This document shows, piece after piece, positions 25,120-37,078 of a stretch of 64,000 nt of DNA (position 1 is its first letter; the number at the start of each line of letters is the position of its first letter). The notes under the pieces are model-generated. The model was not told where the DNA came from and did no database searches. It saw nothing but the letters and a program-made list of their open reading frames with translations. The position numbers and the translations under genes are program-made. The DNA comes from Amycolatopsis solani (GTDB lineage Bacteria > Actinomycetota > Actinomycetes > Mycobacteriales > Pseudonocardiaceae). The DNA lies in NCBI RefSeq assembly GCF_033441515.1, contig NZ_JAWQJT010000003.1, positions 1,302,001 through 1,366,000 on the forward strand, given 5' to 3'.

Positions 25120-27306
25120 GTGGCGACCTTCCTGTACCGGCTCGGCCGGTTGTCCTTCCGGCGGCGAGCGCTGGTCGCCGCCGTCTGGGCGGCCGTCCTC
25201 GTGGCGCTCGGGCTGGGTGCCCTGACGCTGTCGGGCCAGCTGTCGAACTCGGTGACCATCCCCGGCACGGAGTCGCAGCGGGCGATCGACCAGCTGACCG
25301 AGAAGTTCCCGCAGGCCAACGCCGGTGGCGCCACCGCGCGCGTGGTGATCGAGGCGCCGGCCGGGACCACGATCACCGACGCGAAGGGCAAGGCTGCCGT
25401 CGAGTCGCTGGTCACCCAGCTCAAGACGGCGCCGAAGGTCGCCGCGGTCGTGGACCCGTTCCAGATGCAGTCGATCTCACCCGATCAGCGCGTCGCGCTC
25501 GCCCAGGTCAGTTACGGAGCGAAAGCGTACGAGCTGACCGAAGAAGACCGTCAGGCGCTGCAAGCCCCCGCGGACGCGGCCCGGGCCGCCGGGTTCACCG
25601 TCGAGTTCGGCGGTGACGCCGTGCAGGGCATCCCCGAGACCGGCGCCACCGAGGGCCTGGGCGTCGCGGTCGCCGCCGTCGTGCTGATCATCACCTTCGG
25701 CTCGCTCGTCGCGGCCGGCATCCCGCTGCTGACCGCGCTGATCGGCGTCGGCACCGGGATGGGCGGCATCTTCCTCGCCTCGGGCTTCCTCGAGCTGAAC
25801 TCGAACACGCCGATCCTCGCGCTGATGATCGGGCTCGCCGTTGGCATCGACTACGCGCTGTTCATCGTTTCGCGCTACCGGCACGAACTGGGCCTCGGCC
25901 GCGACCCCGAAGAAGCCGCCGGACGCGCGGTCGGCACCGCCGGCTCGGCCGTCGTGTTCGCCGGGCTCACCGTCATCATCGCGCTGGCCGGCCTGACCGT
26001 CGTCGGCATCCCGTTCCTCGGCCAGATGGGCGTGGCCGCCGCGGTGACCGTCGCGGTCTCCGTGCTCATCGCGCTGACGCTGCTGCCCGCGGTGCTCGGG
26101 TTCGCCGGCGTCCGCGCCGCCGACAGCCGCATCCGGCTGCGCCGCAAGCCGGTCGGCACGACGCACGGCGAGCGCTGGGCGCGGTTCGTGGCCCGGCACC
26201 GGATCCCGGTGCTGCTCATCGCGCTGGCCGGGATGGCCGTCGTCGCGCTGCCCGCGCTGAGCATGCAGCTCGGCCTGCCCAACGACAGCACCGCCGCGCC
26301 GGAATCGACGCAGAAGAAGGCGTACGACATCGCGAGCCGCAGCTTCGGCGAGGGGTCCAACGGGCCGCTGCTGGTCGTCGTCGACACCGGCGCGAGCACC
26401 AACCGCCAGGCCGCGTTCGGCCAGGCCGCCGCCGACATCCAGAAGCTGCCCGACGTCGCCGCCGTGACGCCGCCGCGCGTCAACCAGACCGGGGACACCG
26501 CACTGCTGACGGTGATCCCGAAGAGCGGCCCGAGCAGCACGCAGACCGAGGACCTGGTGGCGGCGATCCGCGCCGAGTCGGGTGTCCTGGAGAACGCGAC
26601 CGGCGCGAAGCTCGCCGTCACCGGCCAGACCGCAGCGAACATCGACGTCTCGGAGAAGCTGTCGGACGCGATGCTCCCCTACCTGGCGCTGATCGTCGGG
26701 CTGGCGTTCGTGCTGCTGATGCTGGTGTTCCGCTCGGTCGTGGTGCCGCTGAAGGCGACGATCGGCTTCCTCGGCTCGGTCGCGGCGACGTTCGGCGCGG
26801 TGGTCGCGGTGTTCCAGTGGGGCTGGCTGACCGACCTGCTCGGCGTCGCGTCGACCGGCCCGATCATGAGCATGCTGCCGATCCTGCTGATCGGTGTCCT
26901 GTTCGGGCTCGCGATGGACTACCAGGTGTTCCTGGTGACGCGGATGCGCGAGGAGCACGTCCACGGCGCGGAACCGCAGGAGGCCATGGTGACCGGCTTC
27001 CGGCACGGCGCGCGGGTGGTCGTCGCGGCGGCGCTGATCATGATCAGCGTGTTCGCCGGCTTCATCCTGGCGGAATCGTCGCTGATCCAGTCGATCGGCT
27101 TCGCGCTGGCGTTCGGCGTGCTGGTGGACGCGTTCGTGGTCCGCATGACCCTGGTCCCGGCGGTGATGTCGCTGCTCGGCCGCGGCGCGTGGTGGCTGCC
27201 GAAGTGGCTCGACCGCATCCTGCCGGACGTCGACGTCGAGGGCGAGAAGCTCACGAAGCACCTGGACGAGCCCGAAGAGCGCGAACTGGTCGGCGCGAGC
27301 CGCTGA
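25120..27306 (+). CDS. MMPL/RND-family exporter
   Basis: A 728-residue membrane transporter with two halves, each made of one helix, a large extracytoplasmic loop and five clustered helices. The first cluster includes TNTPILALMIGLAVGIDYALFIVSRYRHEL-type sequence, with the proton-relay Asp-Tyr pair of MMPL proteins. The second has VLFGLAMDYQVFLVTRMREEH. GTG at 25120 is the likely start. The cytosolic C-terminus is short and acidic. It is divergent from a TetR gene across five operators, so it is inducible. The substrate may be a lipid or drug. Confidence 0.93.
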   Translation: MATFLYRLGRLSFRRRALVAAVWAAVLVALGLGALTLSGQLSNSVTIPGTESQRAIDQLTEKFPQANAGGATARVVIEAPAGTTITDAKGKAAVESLVTQLKTAPKVAAVVDPFQMQSISPDQRVALAQVSYGAKAYELTEEDRQALQAPADAARAAGFTVEFGGDAVQGIPETGATEGLGVAVAAVVLIITFGSLVAAGIPLLTALIGVGTGMGGIFLASGFLELNSNTPILALMIGLAVGIDYALFIVSRYRHELGLGRDPEEAAGRAVGTAGSAVVFAGLTVIIALAGLTVVGIPFLGQMGVAAAVTVAVSVLIALTLLPAVLGFAGVRAADSRIRLRRKPVGTTHGERWARFVARHRIPVLLIALAGMAVVALPALSMQLGLPNDSTAAPESTQKKAYDIASRSFGEGSNGPLLVVVDTGASTNRQAAFGQAAADIQKLPDVAAVTPPRVNQTGDTALLTVIPKSGPSSTQTEDLVAAIRAESGVLENATGAKLAVTGQTAANIDVSEKLSDAMLPYLALIVGLAFVLLMLVFRSVVVPLKATIGFLGSVAATFGAVVAVFQWGWLTDLLGVASTGPIMSMLPILLIGVLFGLAMDYQVFLVTRMREEHVHGAEPQEAMVTGFRHGARVVVAAALIMISVFAGFILAESSLIQSIGFALAFGVLVDAFVVRMTLVPAVMSLLGRGAWWLPKWLDRILPDVDVEGEKLTKHLDEPEERELVGASR

Positions 27307-27308
27307 AT

Positions 27309-27346
27309 CCGGTTGTCCACAACCCCGCGGGGTTGTGGACAACCGG
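27309..27346. terminator. Perfect 38-base palindrome with two inverted DnaA-box-like sequences
   Basis: The 38 bases from 27309 to 27346 equal their own reverse complement, centred on CCGCGG. Each arm contains TTGTCCACA (27313-27321) or its complement (27334-27342), identical to the consensus DnaA box of high-GC Actinobacteria. It begins three bases after the MMPL stop, so a terminator hairpin for the exporter is the simplest role. The DnaA-box match may be functional or coincidental. Confidence 0.6.
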
Positions 27347-27432
27347 CCTCCGGCCGCGGGTTTTGTCGGCCGCTGCCGATAGACTGGACAAGGGCACGCC
27401 CCCCAGGGAGGGCGGGGGCCTGTTCCGAGGTC

Positions 27433-27587
27433 CTAGCTGGACAGCCAGAAGATCGCGCCGCCGACGGCCAGCAAGGCCGCGATGCCCAGCACCACGGCGA
27501 TGAACTTGGCCGTCTTCCACGTCGAGTAGACGCCGCCCACCAGGAAGCCGCCGAGGGCGAGCAGCAGGACGCCGATGACGCTGTTGC

Positions 27588-27591
<4 letters not shown>
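27433..27591 (-). CDS. 52-residue membrane protein translationally coupled to hisB
   Basis: A short frame from GTG 27591, overlapping the hisB stop by GTGA. The product is 52 residues and is mostly two hydrophobic helices: residues 5-22 ([18 protein letters not shown]) and 31-49, joined by STWKTAKF. The overlap and good codon use show it belongs to the hisDCB unit. I do not recognise a family; many actinobacterial genomes place small hydrophobic proteins in amino-acid operons. The role is unknown. Confidence 0.75.
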
Positions 27592-30606
<3,015 letters not shown>

Positions 30607-30690
30607 GCCCTCCAGGGTACGAGGTCACACTGGAGCACTCGTCGGCGATACTCCCCGGTGACGGCGGATCCCAGCATGCAGGAGGCAGCG

Positions 30691-31485
30691 GTGGCGCGAA
30701 TCGCGTTGTGCCAGGTCAACTCGGGTGACGACCCGGAGGCGAACCTGAAGCTCGTTCGCTCCGGAGTGGAGGCCGCGGTGGCGGGCGGCGCGCGGATCGT
30801 CGTGTTCCCCGAAGCGACGATGGCGCGCTTCGGCCGTCCGCTGGAGCCGGTCGCCGAGCCGCTGGACGGGCCGTGGGCCTCGGCGGTGGCCGCCGTCGCC
30901 GCCGAGTACGGCGTCGTGGTCGTCGCCGGGATGTTCACCCCGGCGGACGAGGGCCGCGTCCGCAACACGCTGCTGATCACCGGCGGCGGGCACCACCGCG
31001 GCTACGACAAGGTGCACCTCTACGACGCGTTCGGGTTCGCCGAGTCCGACACGGTCGCCCCGGGGTCGGCGCCGGCCACCTTCGAGCTGGACGGCGTCGT
31101 CTACGGCGTCGCCACCTGCTACGACGTGCGCTTCCCGGAGCTGTTCCGCGCGCTGGCCGACGACGGCGCCGACGTCGTGCTGCTGCCGGCGTCGTGGGGC
31201 GCGGGAGAGGGCAAGCGCGAGCAGTGGGAGGTCCTGGTGCGGGCGCGGGCCCTGGATTCGGGCTGCTGGGTGCTGGCCTGCGGCCAGGCCGACCCCGTGG
31301 CGACGGGCCTCACGGTCAACCCGAAGGCGCCGACGGGGATCGGGTACTCGCTGGTCGCGGACGGTTTCGGCCGGGTCGCCGCCCAAGCCGGCGCCGCGCC
31401 CGAGACGCTGCTGGTGGACGTCGATCCGGCCGTGTCGGCCAAGGCCCGCACCGCCACGGGAGCCCTGGCCAACCGCCGCCTTTGA
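30691..31485 (+). CDS. Carbon-nitrogen hydrolase (nitrilase superfamily)
   Basis: A 264-residue amidase of the nitrilase superfamily. The triad is visible: Glu in RIVVFPEATMARFG, Lys in HRGYDKVHLYDAFG and Cys in GVATCYDVRFPELFRAL. Sequence around the triad resembles Nit1-like deaminated-glutathione amidases and omega-amidases, which repair side products of metabolism. GTG 30691 was selected because GGAGG lies five bases upstream. It is divergent from hisD and is followed by a strong hairpin shared with the converging response-regulator unit. Confidence 0.9.
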   Translation: MARIALCQVNSGDDPEANLKLVRSGVEAAVAGGARIVVFPEATMARFGRPLEPVAEPLDGPWASAVAAVAAEYGVVVVAGMFTPADEGRVRNTLLITGGGHHRGYDKVHLYDAFGFAESDTVAPGSAPATFELDGVVYGVATCYDVRFPELFRALADDGADVVLLPASWGAGEGKREQWEVLVRARALDSGCWVLACGQADPVATGLTVNPKAPTGIGYSLVADGFGRVAAQAGAAPETLLVDVDPAVSAKARTATGALANRRL

Positions 31486-31497
31486 ACCGCAAAGCGG

Positions 31498-31551
31498 CAC
31501 TTTCATAGGGAAAGTTCCATCCCCGCACGCGGCACTTTCCCTACGAAAGTG
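31498..31551. terminator. Bidirectional hairpin terminator
   Basis: Arms at 31498-31515 and 31533-31550 pair at 17 of 18 positions, with a 17-base loop; each contains CACTTTC and GGGAAAGT or their complements. The element sits exactly between the stops of the convergent hydrolase (31485) and response regulator (31555), so it probably ends both transcripts. The arms are themselves partly self-complementary. Confidence 0.75.
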
Positions 31552-31554
31552 ACG

Positions 31555-32214
31555 CTAGCGGAGCAGGCCTTCGCGGATGGCGACCCGGACGAAGCCCGCG
31601 CGTCGCCGTTCGCCGGTCTTGTCGCGGATGCGGTCCAGGTAGGACCGGACCGTCCGGACGCTGATGTTGAGGATCTCGGCGACATCGACGTCCCGCTCCC
31701 CGGCCGCCACCAGCCGGAGCACCTGCTTTTCCCGTTCGGACAGCACGATCTTCGGCCCCGCGTGCCGCTCTTCGCTGTCCTGGATGATCATCCCCGCCAG
31801 CGTCGGCGACACGTACGCGTTGTCGTCGGCGATGGTGCGGATCGCGCGCAGCAGCTCGTCGCCGTCGACGTCCTTGGACAGGAAGCCCTTCGCGCCCGCC
31901 TGCATCGCGCCGAGCACCTCCGGCTGTTCCGCGTGCGCGGACACCACCAGCACCTTGTGCCCCATCTGCCCCACTTCCAGGACCGCGGCCGCGTCCTGGA
32001 CCCCGCGCAGCTTGAGGTCGAGGACGACGACGCTGCCCGCCGGCTGGTCCTGGACCGCGAACCGGGCCACCGAATCGGCGACCGCGCCGAGCTCGATGTC
32101 CGGCGCCTCGGTGAGCACGCGGGTCAGCGCGTACCGGTAGAGCGGGTGGTCCTCGATCACGCCGACCTTGATCCGCCGCGGGGGCGGGGCCGGTGCTTCC
32201 TCCGGCTCGCTCAT
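31555..32214 (-). CDS. NarL/FixJ-type response regulator (distal of a tandem pair)
   Basis: A 219-residue two-component regulator. The receiver domain (about residues 15-130) has the acidic pocket VIEDHP, phosphoacceptor Asp in VVVLDLKLRG, the signalling Ser in VLVVSAHAEQ and Lys in GFLSKDVDGD. The LuxR-type HTH is LSEREKQVLRLVAAGERDVDVAEILNISVRTVRSYLDRI. ATG 32214 overlaps the stop of the second regulator gene (ATGA). It follows eccB in the same unit, so it may report on or control secretion. No sensor kinase is encoded nearby. Confidence 0.93.
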   Translation of the reverse strand: MSEPEEAPAPPPRRIKVGVIEDHPLYRYALTRVLTEAPDIELGAVADSVARFAVQDQPAGSVVVLDLKLRGVQDAAAVLEVGQMGHKVLVVSAHAEQPEVLGAMQAGAKGFLSKDVDGDELLRAIRTIADDNAYVSPTLAGMIIQDSEERHAGPKIVLSEREKQVLRLVAAGERDVDVAEILNISVRTVRSYLDRIRDKTGERRRAGFVRVAIREGLLR

Positions 32215-32918
32215 TTGCGGCCGCCGCGCCGGGGGCCCGCGTCGCCGATCAAGCCGCGCCGGATGGCTTCCTTGACCAGGCCCGGCCGCCGCCGTTCGCC
32301 CGTCTTGTCGCGGATCCGGTCGAGGTAGCCCCGCACGGTCCGGACGCCGATGCCGAGGATCAGCGCGATGTCGACGTCCCGCTCCCCCGCCGCCACCAGC
32401 CGCAGCACCTGCTCCTCGCGCGGCGACAGCTCGACGTCCGCCGAAACGGCCGGGCGGTCCGCGTTGTCCTTCATGATCATCCCGGCGACCACCGCCGAGA
32501 CGTACGCGCCGCCACCGGCGACCGTCTTGATCGCGATCAGCAGCTCGTCGGCGTCGACGTCCTTCGAAAGGAAGCCGCGCGCCCCCGCCGCGATCGCGCC
32601 GAGCACCACTTCCGGCTCCGCCTGCGCGGAAACCACGAGCACGTGGTGCCCGAGCTCGCAGACCTCCAGCACCGCCGCGGCGCCCGCCACGCCCGGGAGC
32701 CCGAGGTCCAGCAGGACCACACTGCCCGGCGGCTGCCGGTGGACGTGGAACCGCGCCACCGAATCGACCACCGCGCCGAGCTCGACGAAGTCGGCCTCGG
32801 CCAGTACGCGCTCGACGGACACGCGGTACAGCGGATGGTCTTCGATGACCGCGACGCGGACCCGCCCCTGGTCCACTTCGCCGGCCGAACGCTCTTCTGT
32901 CATCTGCACGACTTTCAC
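32211..32918 (-). CDS. NarL/FixJ-type response regulator (proximal of a tandem pair)
   Basis: A 235-residue paralogue of the regulator just downstream. The receiver domain again retains every key residue (VIEDHP, LLDLGLPG, VVSAQAEP, FLSKDVDAD), and the HTH reads LSPREEQVLRLVAAGERDVDIALILGIGVRTVRGYLDRI. The basic tail GPRRGGRK is extra. GTG 32918 overlaps the eccB stop (GTGA); ATG 32903 is an alternative. The two regulators are closely similar along their length and probably arose by duplication; they might heterodimerise or answer to one orphan kinase. Confidence 0.92.
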   Translation of the reverse strand: MKVVQMTEERSAGEVDQGRVRVAVIEDHPLYRVSVERVLAEADFVELGAVVDSVARFHVHRQPPGSVVLLDLGLPGVAGAAAVLEVCELGHHVLVVSAQAEPEVVLGAIAAGARGFLSKDVDADELLIAIKTVAGGGAYVSAVVAGMIMKDNADRPAVSADVELSPREEQVLRLVAAGERDVDIALILGIGVRTVRGYLDRIRDKTGERRRPGLVKEAIRRGLIGDAGPRRGGRK

Positions 32919-34336
32919 CCCGTTCCACCCGACGGAGCCGGCCGCCCGGCCGTGGCCGGGTCCAGCGCGGGGCCCGTCGGCACCAATGCCAGCAAACTAC
33001 CTGCGACCGGTGACTTGGCCACTCCTCCGTAACCGAGCGAGGACAGCGCCTGCGCGCTCACCACCGGGTACTTCCGGCCCGTGTCGGTCACCAAGTACGT
33101 GGTGGCCGAGCCGGCTTCGACGACGACGGCTCCCCCCGACGGGGGGACGAACACCTCGTCCGCCACCCTTGCTTCGGTTCGCGTGGCGACCTGGATTGCC
33201 TTGGCACCAGGGGAAAGCGGGAATTCGGCCGAAACGAGCAACCGGTTGCCCTGAACGCACAAGGCGACCGAACCGCCGGTGATCGGCGCCTTGCCGGGGA
33301 TGCGGTCGGGGTAGGCCGCCGGGTCGGCGCCGCCGGTGCGGGGCGCGGCGACCTTGGCGACCGCGGCGACGTCGGCCGCGCGGACCTCCACCGGCGCGGG
33401 CGGCCCGGAATAGGCCGCGGCGTTGGCTCCCGTCGTCACCAGGAGGCTCGCTTCGGTCTGCCCGACCGGTTCGAGACCGTCGCGGCGGACGAGGTAGTAC
33501 GAAGTCGCGGCGCCGGGCGCGGCCATCGCGTCGACGACGGCGAGGACCTCCCCGACGCGGGTGTCGCGGCCGCCCACCGCCGGACCCCGGTCGCCGGCGC
33601 CGTCGACCGGCAGCGCGGCGAGGTCGCGTCCGGCCTGGACGGTGTCGATCCACCGCGAGGACACCGCGATCGTCGGGTAGTTGTCGAACTGCAGCGCGGT
33701 CGCGGCCTCGTCGCTGAGCTTGTAGCGCCGCCCGCCGGCGAGGAGGAAGCGGTCACCCTGCGGCAGCCGGACGATCACGCCCTGGTCGCGCGGCAGCTCG
33801 ACGCCGGACGCGGGCGGGGCGAGCAGGACGGCGGTGCGCGGTTCTTCCGACGCGGGCGCGTCGGAGCTGGTGCGGCTGCAGCTCGTCCACGCGGCGCTGA
33901 CGAGCGCGCCGGCCACGGGCAGCGAGTCGGGGGCGCCCGGGATGCCGATCTGGGTGCCGCGGCCCGCCTTGCCGAGGTTCTCCGGCGACACGCTCACGGT
34001 CGCCTCGCCGGTGCCGCCGGCCAGCAGCCGCGCGGACGCGTAGTTGAGCACCGGGTGCAGCACGCCGTCGGCACCGAGGACGAACCGCGCGCCGGTGCCC
34101 TCCTCGACGATCACCTTGCCGCCCTCGAGCCAGTCCTTGCCGCCCGAGGGGTTCAGCAAGCCGATGATCCCGAAGACGGCGGTGACGAGCAGCGCGGCCA
34201 CGAGCCCCAGCACGGTGGCGAGCACGAGCCGGCGGCTGGGCGAGACGGGGTGGTTGGCGTCCGCGGCGACGAGCGCGGAAACGAGCCTGCGGCGGAGGAA
34301 CTGGTACGCCTGGATCTGGTCCCGCTGCGTCCACAC
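32915..34336 (-). CDS. eccB: Type VII secretion membrane-anchored subunit EccB
   Basis: A core component of the ESX/T7SS membrane complex with a large extracytoplasmic domain. The 473-residue protein opens with WTQRDQIQAYQFLRRRLVSALV, the EccB signature, followed by one helix (about residues 36-61). The outer part has the usual repeats, for example RLPQGDRFLLAGGRRYKLSDEAATALQ and SYYLVRRDGLEPVGQTEASLL. The end is proline-rich. GTG at 34336 was chosen over a longer frame because it matches the family start. Divergent eccE lies 140 bases away; the response regulators overlap its end. Confidence 0.93.
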   Translation of the reverse strand: MWTQRDQIQAYQFLRRRLVSALVAADANHPVSPSRRLVLATVLGLVAALLVTAVFGIIGLLNPSGGKDWLEGGKVIVEEGTGARFVLGADGVLHPVLNYASARLLAGGTGEATVSVSPENLGKAGRGTQIGIPGAPDSLPVAGALVSAAWTSCSRTSSDAPASEEPRTAVLLAPPASGVELPRDQGVIVRLPQGDRFLLAGGRRYKLSDEAATALQFDNYPTIAVSSRWIDTVQAGRDLAALPVDGAGDRGPAVGGRDTRVGEVLAVVDAMAAPGAATSYYLVRRDGLEPVGQTEASLLVTTGANAAAYSGPPAPVEVRAADVAAVAKVAAPRTGGADPAAYPDRIPGKAPITGGSVALCVQGNRLLVSAEFPLSPGAKAIQVATRTEARVADEVFVPPSGGAVVVEAGSATTYLVTDTGRKYPVVSAQALSSLGYGGVAKSPVAGSLLALVPTGPALDPATAGRPAPSGGTG

Positions 34337-34476
34337 GCTGCTGTGCCCCCGGTGTGCGTCGTCCCTCCGAGCACTCGATGCTAAGCACCCTCCGGCGGGG
34401 CGGCGAGGGTAATTTTTACGCCCACGCGACATCTGGGGAGGCAGTAGCGTCGCAGGTCCCGGGGAAAGGGGAGCCC

Positions 34477-35526
34477 GTGTCCGTCGAAACCGCCGGCGCC
34501 GTCCGCCCGGCACCGTCCCGGCCCGCGTCCGCGGCGCTGCCCTGGCTGCTGCCGATCCGGCCGCTGCAAGCCGCGCTGTGGGAACTCGCCGCGATCGCCG
34601 TCCTGCTCGCCTGGCTGGTCGACGGCGTCGAGCAGCCGGTGCGGATCACCGTGAGCGCCGTCGCCGGGCTCGTCGTGCTGCTGACGTCGGTGCGGTTCGC
34701 GGGACGGCACCTCGCGGGCTGGGCGCTGACGTGGACGGCGTTCCGGCTCCGGCGGCACGACACCCGCCGCGACAGCCCGGACCCGCTGCTGTCGGTGGCC
34801 GGGCCGGTGAAGGTCCGCCAGCACGTCGACCGCGCGGGCAACCGCTTCGGCGTCGCGGAGGTCGACGGCGGCTGGAGCGCGCTGGTGCGGCTGACGCCGG
34901 GTGTGGGCGCGCCGGGGCCGCTGGCCGACATCCTGCGCGAGGCGTACCGGCGGACCGACGTCCCGCTGGCGTCGGCTCAGCTGCTGACGTGGGCCATCCC
35001 GCGCGGCGACCAGGTGCTGCGCGTGCGCTGGCTCGCGGTGCGCTACCGGCCGGACCTGGCCCCGATCGCGGCACTGGCCCGCGGCGGCGGCGACCTCGGG
35101 GCCCTGCGCAGCACGGCGTCGGCGGCGCTGAGCCTGATGGGGGCGCTGGCCGAGGCGGGCTACCAGAGCACCGTGCTGGAGGCCGGCGAGCTGGCCAAGG
35201 AACTCCGGGTGGCGCTGGGAGTCCAGGGTCCGGCGACCGGTTCGCCCGAGGGCTGGCGGTCGTGGACCTGGGGCGGTGGCGCCCCGCAGATGTGCTTCGC
35301 GCCGAGGTCTTCGCGGGCGCTGGACCTGGCGGTCCCGGGCGCGGCGTTCACGGCGACGTCGTTCACGCTGACGCGGACGGCCGGCGGCAAGGAGAAGGCG
35401 GAAGTGACGATCCGGGTGGGCGCGCGGCCGGGTGCCCCGGTCCCCACGCCCCCCGCGGCGGTCCCCCTGCACGGGCGGCACGGCGCCGGGGTCCGCCAGA
35501 CCCTTCCCCTCGCGCTGGACAGCTAG
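34477..35526 (+). CDS. eccE: Type VII secretion protein EccE
   Basis: A 349-residue membrane-complex subunit. Two adjacent N-terminal helices (about residues 32-47 and 54-69, LAAIAVLLAWLV and ISAVAGLVVLL-like) anchor a cytosolic or peripheral domain. Family features include the RHDTRR stretch, FGVAEVDGGWSALVRL and LLTWAIPRGDQVLRVRWLAVRYRP. GTG 34477 follows a GGGGAAAGGGGAG ribosome site. It faces away from eccB across a 140-base divergent region and is convergent with the ATPase-TOPRIM gene. EccE is usually the least conserved T7SS core protein, which lowers certainty slightly. Confidence 0.82.
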   Translation: MSVETAGAVRPAPSRPASAALPWLLPIRPLQAALWELAAIAVLLAWLVDGVEQPVRITVSAVAGLVVLLTSVRFAGRHLAGWALTWTAFRLRRHDTRRDSPDPLLSVAGPVKVRQHVDRAGNRFGVAEVDGGWSALVRLTPGVGAPGPLADILREAYRRTDVPLASAQLLTWAIPRGDQVLRVRWLAVRYRPDLAPIAALARGGGDLGALRSTASAALSLMGALAEAGYQSTVLEAGELAKELRVALGVQGPATGSPEGWRSWTWGGGAPQMCFAPRSSRALDLAVPGAAFTATSFTLTRTAGGKEKAEVTIRVGARPGAPVPTPPAAVPLHGRHGAGVRQTLPLALDS

Positions 35527-35533
35527 AAGCAGC

Positions 35534-37030
35534 TCAGCGCTCGCCCAGCAGAACCGTATGGAGGCGGACCACGAAGTCGTCTGCCGCAGCCCGCCTCACG
35601 GGATCCGCCAGCCAGCCGCGCAGCATCGCTCGACGGAGAACGTCTTGGGGTACCGCCAAGCTGTCCGCCGCGAACGGAATCCACTTGTTGTGCGGCAAGA
35701 AGCGGATCTGATCGAATACCATCTCCACTTCTACCCGGCTCTTTCCTATCGAAGTACTCAATTCATCGACTCGATCGACACAAGCGGACAGCAGCTCGGA
35801 CTCCGGCCCCGCCGAACCGGGCAGGTACAGGATCCGGCCATCCGGCGAAGTCATTTCCCCTCGCTGGTCGGCATCCAGCACCGCGGCAGTACCCACTCGC
35901 CTGATCTTGGACAGGTCTCTCACGATCCGCGCTGCGGCGGTCGCACCTCCAGCGGCCACGATCTCGCTCGTGGCGATGAGACCAGGCGCGAGAACCGCCA
36001 ACAGGGCGTGGAGAAAGCCCGCAGCTTCGTCGTCTTCCACGAACACGAGGCCGCGCAACTCAGGGCGTTCGTTTCGGTAGAGCGCAACCTGGTCGTCACG
36101 CTCGGGCTTCACCACGCGGACGCCGGAGGCCGTCGGCGTCAGGACGCGAATCAGCTGCGGTGGGACTCTGGCGAGGATATCGCGCGAGTTGGTGGCCAGG
36201 ACGGCCTGCACGTCATGGGCGAGCGCCAACCGAGCCAATTCGGCAACCAAGGGCCCCTGTCCGCGCGCAGCCAGGCCACGTTCCGGCTCGTCGATGAGCA
36301 AGACGTCGTCAGGACACGGCGAACGAAACGCCCACAGGCAATTGTGCACCCACAACTCGGCGTAGCTCATCGTCTTGTTTTGTACAGTGCGGCCTCCACG
36401 CGAAGCCTCGACAACAAACGTGTGCTCCGCATAACCAGGGCCCGACCGCAACTCCCCCGATGGTATCGGCAACCGATCGTACCAAGTCACATCCCACATT
36501 CGACGGTCGGTGTAGCCCAGACCAAGGATGCGATCGAGCCCCTCACGATCCCTCGTCGTCTCCTTCATTTCAACCGATTCGAAGGCGTAGATATCCTCGC
36601 GGTGACGAATCACATCGCCAGACCGGATCCAGGTATTTTGCATTCGCAACATGGACTCCGGTCGCAGGATGTGGGCGAACGGGGCGATCCCGACTTGAGG
36701 ATCCCACCTCGTGCCGAATTCCTCCGTGAACGAAGCTGTTCTCACGATCGCCACGCCGTCCGACGTGGCACGGATAACAAATCTGCCGGGTTGCTCGGTG
36801 ACGACGGGCGGAGAGTCATCACTCGACCGGTAGTTACAGGTCATCTGTTCCAGCAACCTGAGCAGGAAGGATTTGCCCGTTCCGTGCATTCCGCAGAGGA
36901 CCGTGAACGCACCGAATTCGATCTCCTGATCAGCGAATATCGGCGATCCGGTCACCGTCAAGGAGTCGATGCGGCGACTGACCTTCGCGTCGGCAAGCCG
37001 CCGCCACACCTTCTGCTCATCGGAAATCAC
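35534..37030 (-). CDS. ATPase with C-terminal TOPRIM-like domain (OLD-like)
   Basis: A 498-residue SMC/ABC-like ATPase. Walker A is GMHGTGKS (residues 47-54) and the Walker B stretch VLLIDEPERGLA carries D247-E248, with the following VLATNSRDIL strand. The C-terminal part looks like TOPRIM: E332 in GLVFVEDDEAAG and D386xD388 in AAVLDADQRG. This architecture is that of OLD-family nucleases, found in phage defence (as in Gabija GajA or old). Base composition is visibly lower in GC than its neighbours, with unusual TAT and AAT codons. It interrupts the eccE-eccD order. No UvrD-like helicase or other defence partner is adjacent. Start GTG 37030 is likely; ATG 37066 is possible. Confidence 0.8.
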   Translation of the reverse strand: MISDEQKVWRRLADAKVSRRIDSLTVTGSPIFADQEIEFGAFTVLCGMHGTGKSFLLRLLEQMTCNYRSSDDSPPVVTEQPGRFVIRATSDGVAIVRTASFTEEFGTRWDPQVGIAPFAHILRPESMLRMQNTWIRSGDVIRHREDIYAFESVEMKETTRDREGLDRILGLGYTDRRMWDVTWYDRLPIPSGELRSGPGYAEHTFVVEASRGGRTVQNKTMSYAELWVHNCLWAFRSPCPDDVLLIDEPERGLAARGQGPLVAELARLALAHDVQAVLATNSRDILARVPPQLIRVLTPTASGVRVVKPERDDQVALYRNERPELRGLVFVEDDEAAGFLHALLAVLAPGLIATSEIVAAGGATAAARIVRDLSKIRRVGTAAVLDADQRGEMTSPDGRILYLPGSAGPESELLSACVDRVDELSTSIGKSRVEVEMVFDQIRFLPHNKWIPFAADSLAVPQDVLRRAMLRGWLADPVRRAAADDFVVRLHTVLLGER

Positions 37031-37078
37031 CGGCGCAACTCTGCACCGCGGGGAACCGAAGAGCAAACCGTTTCGTCC

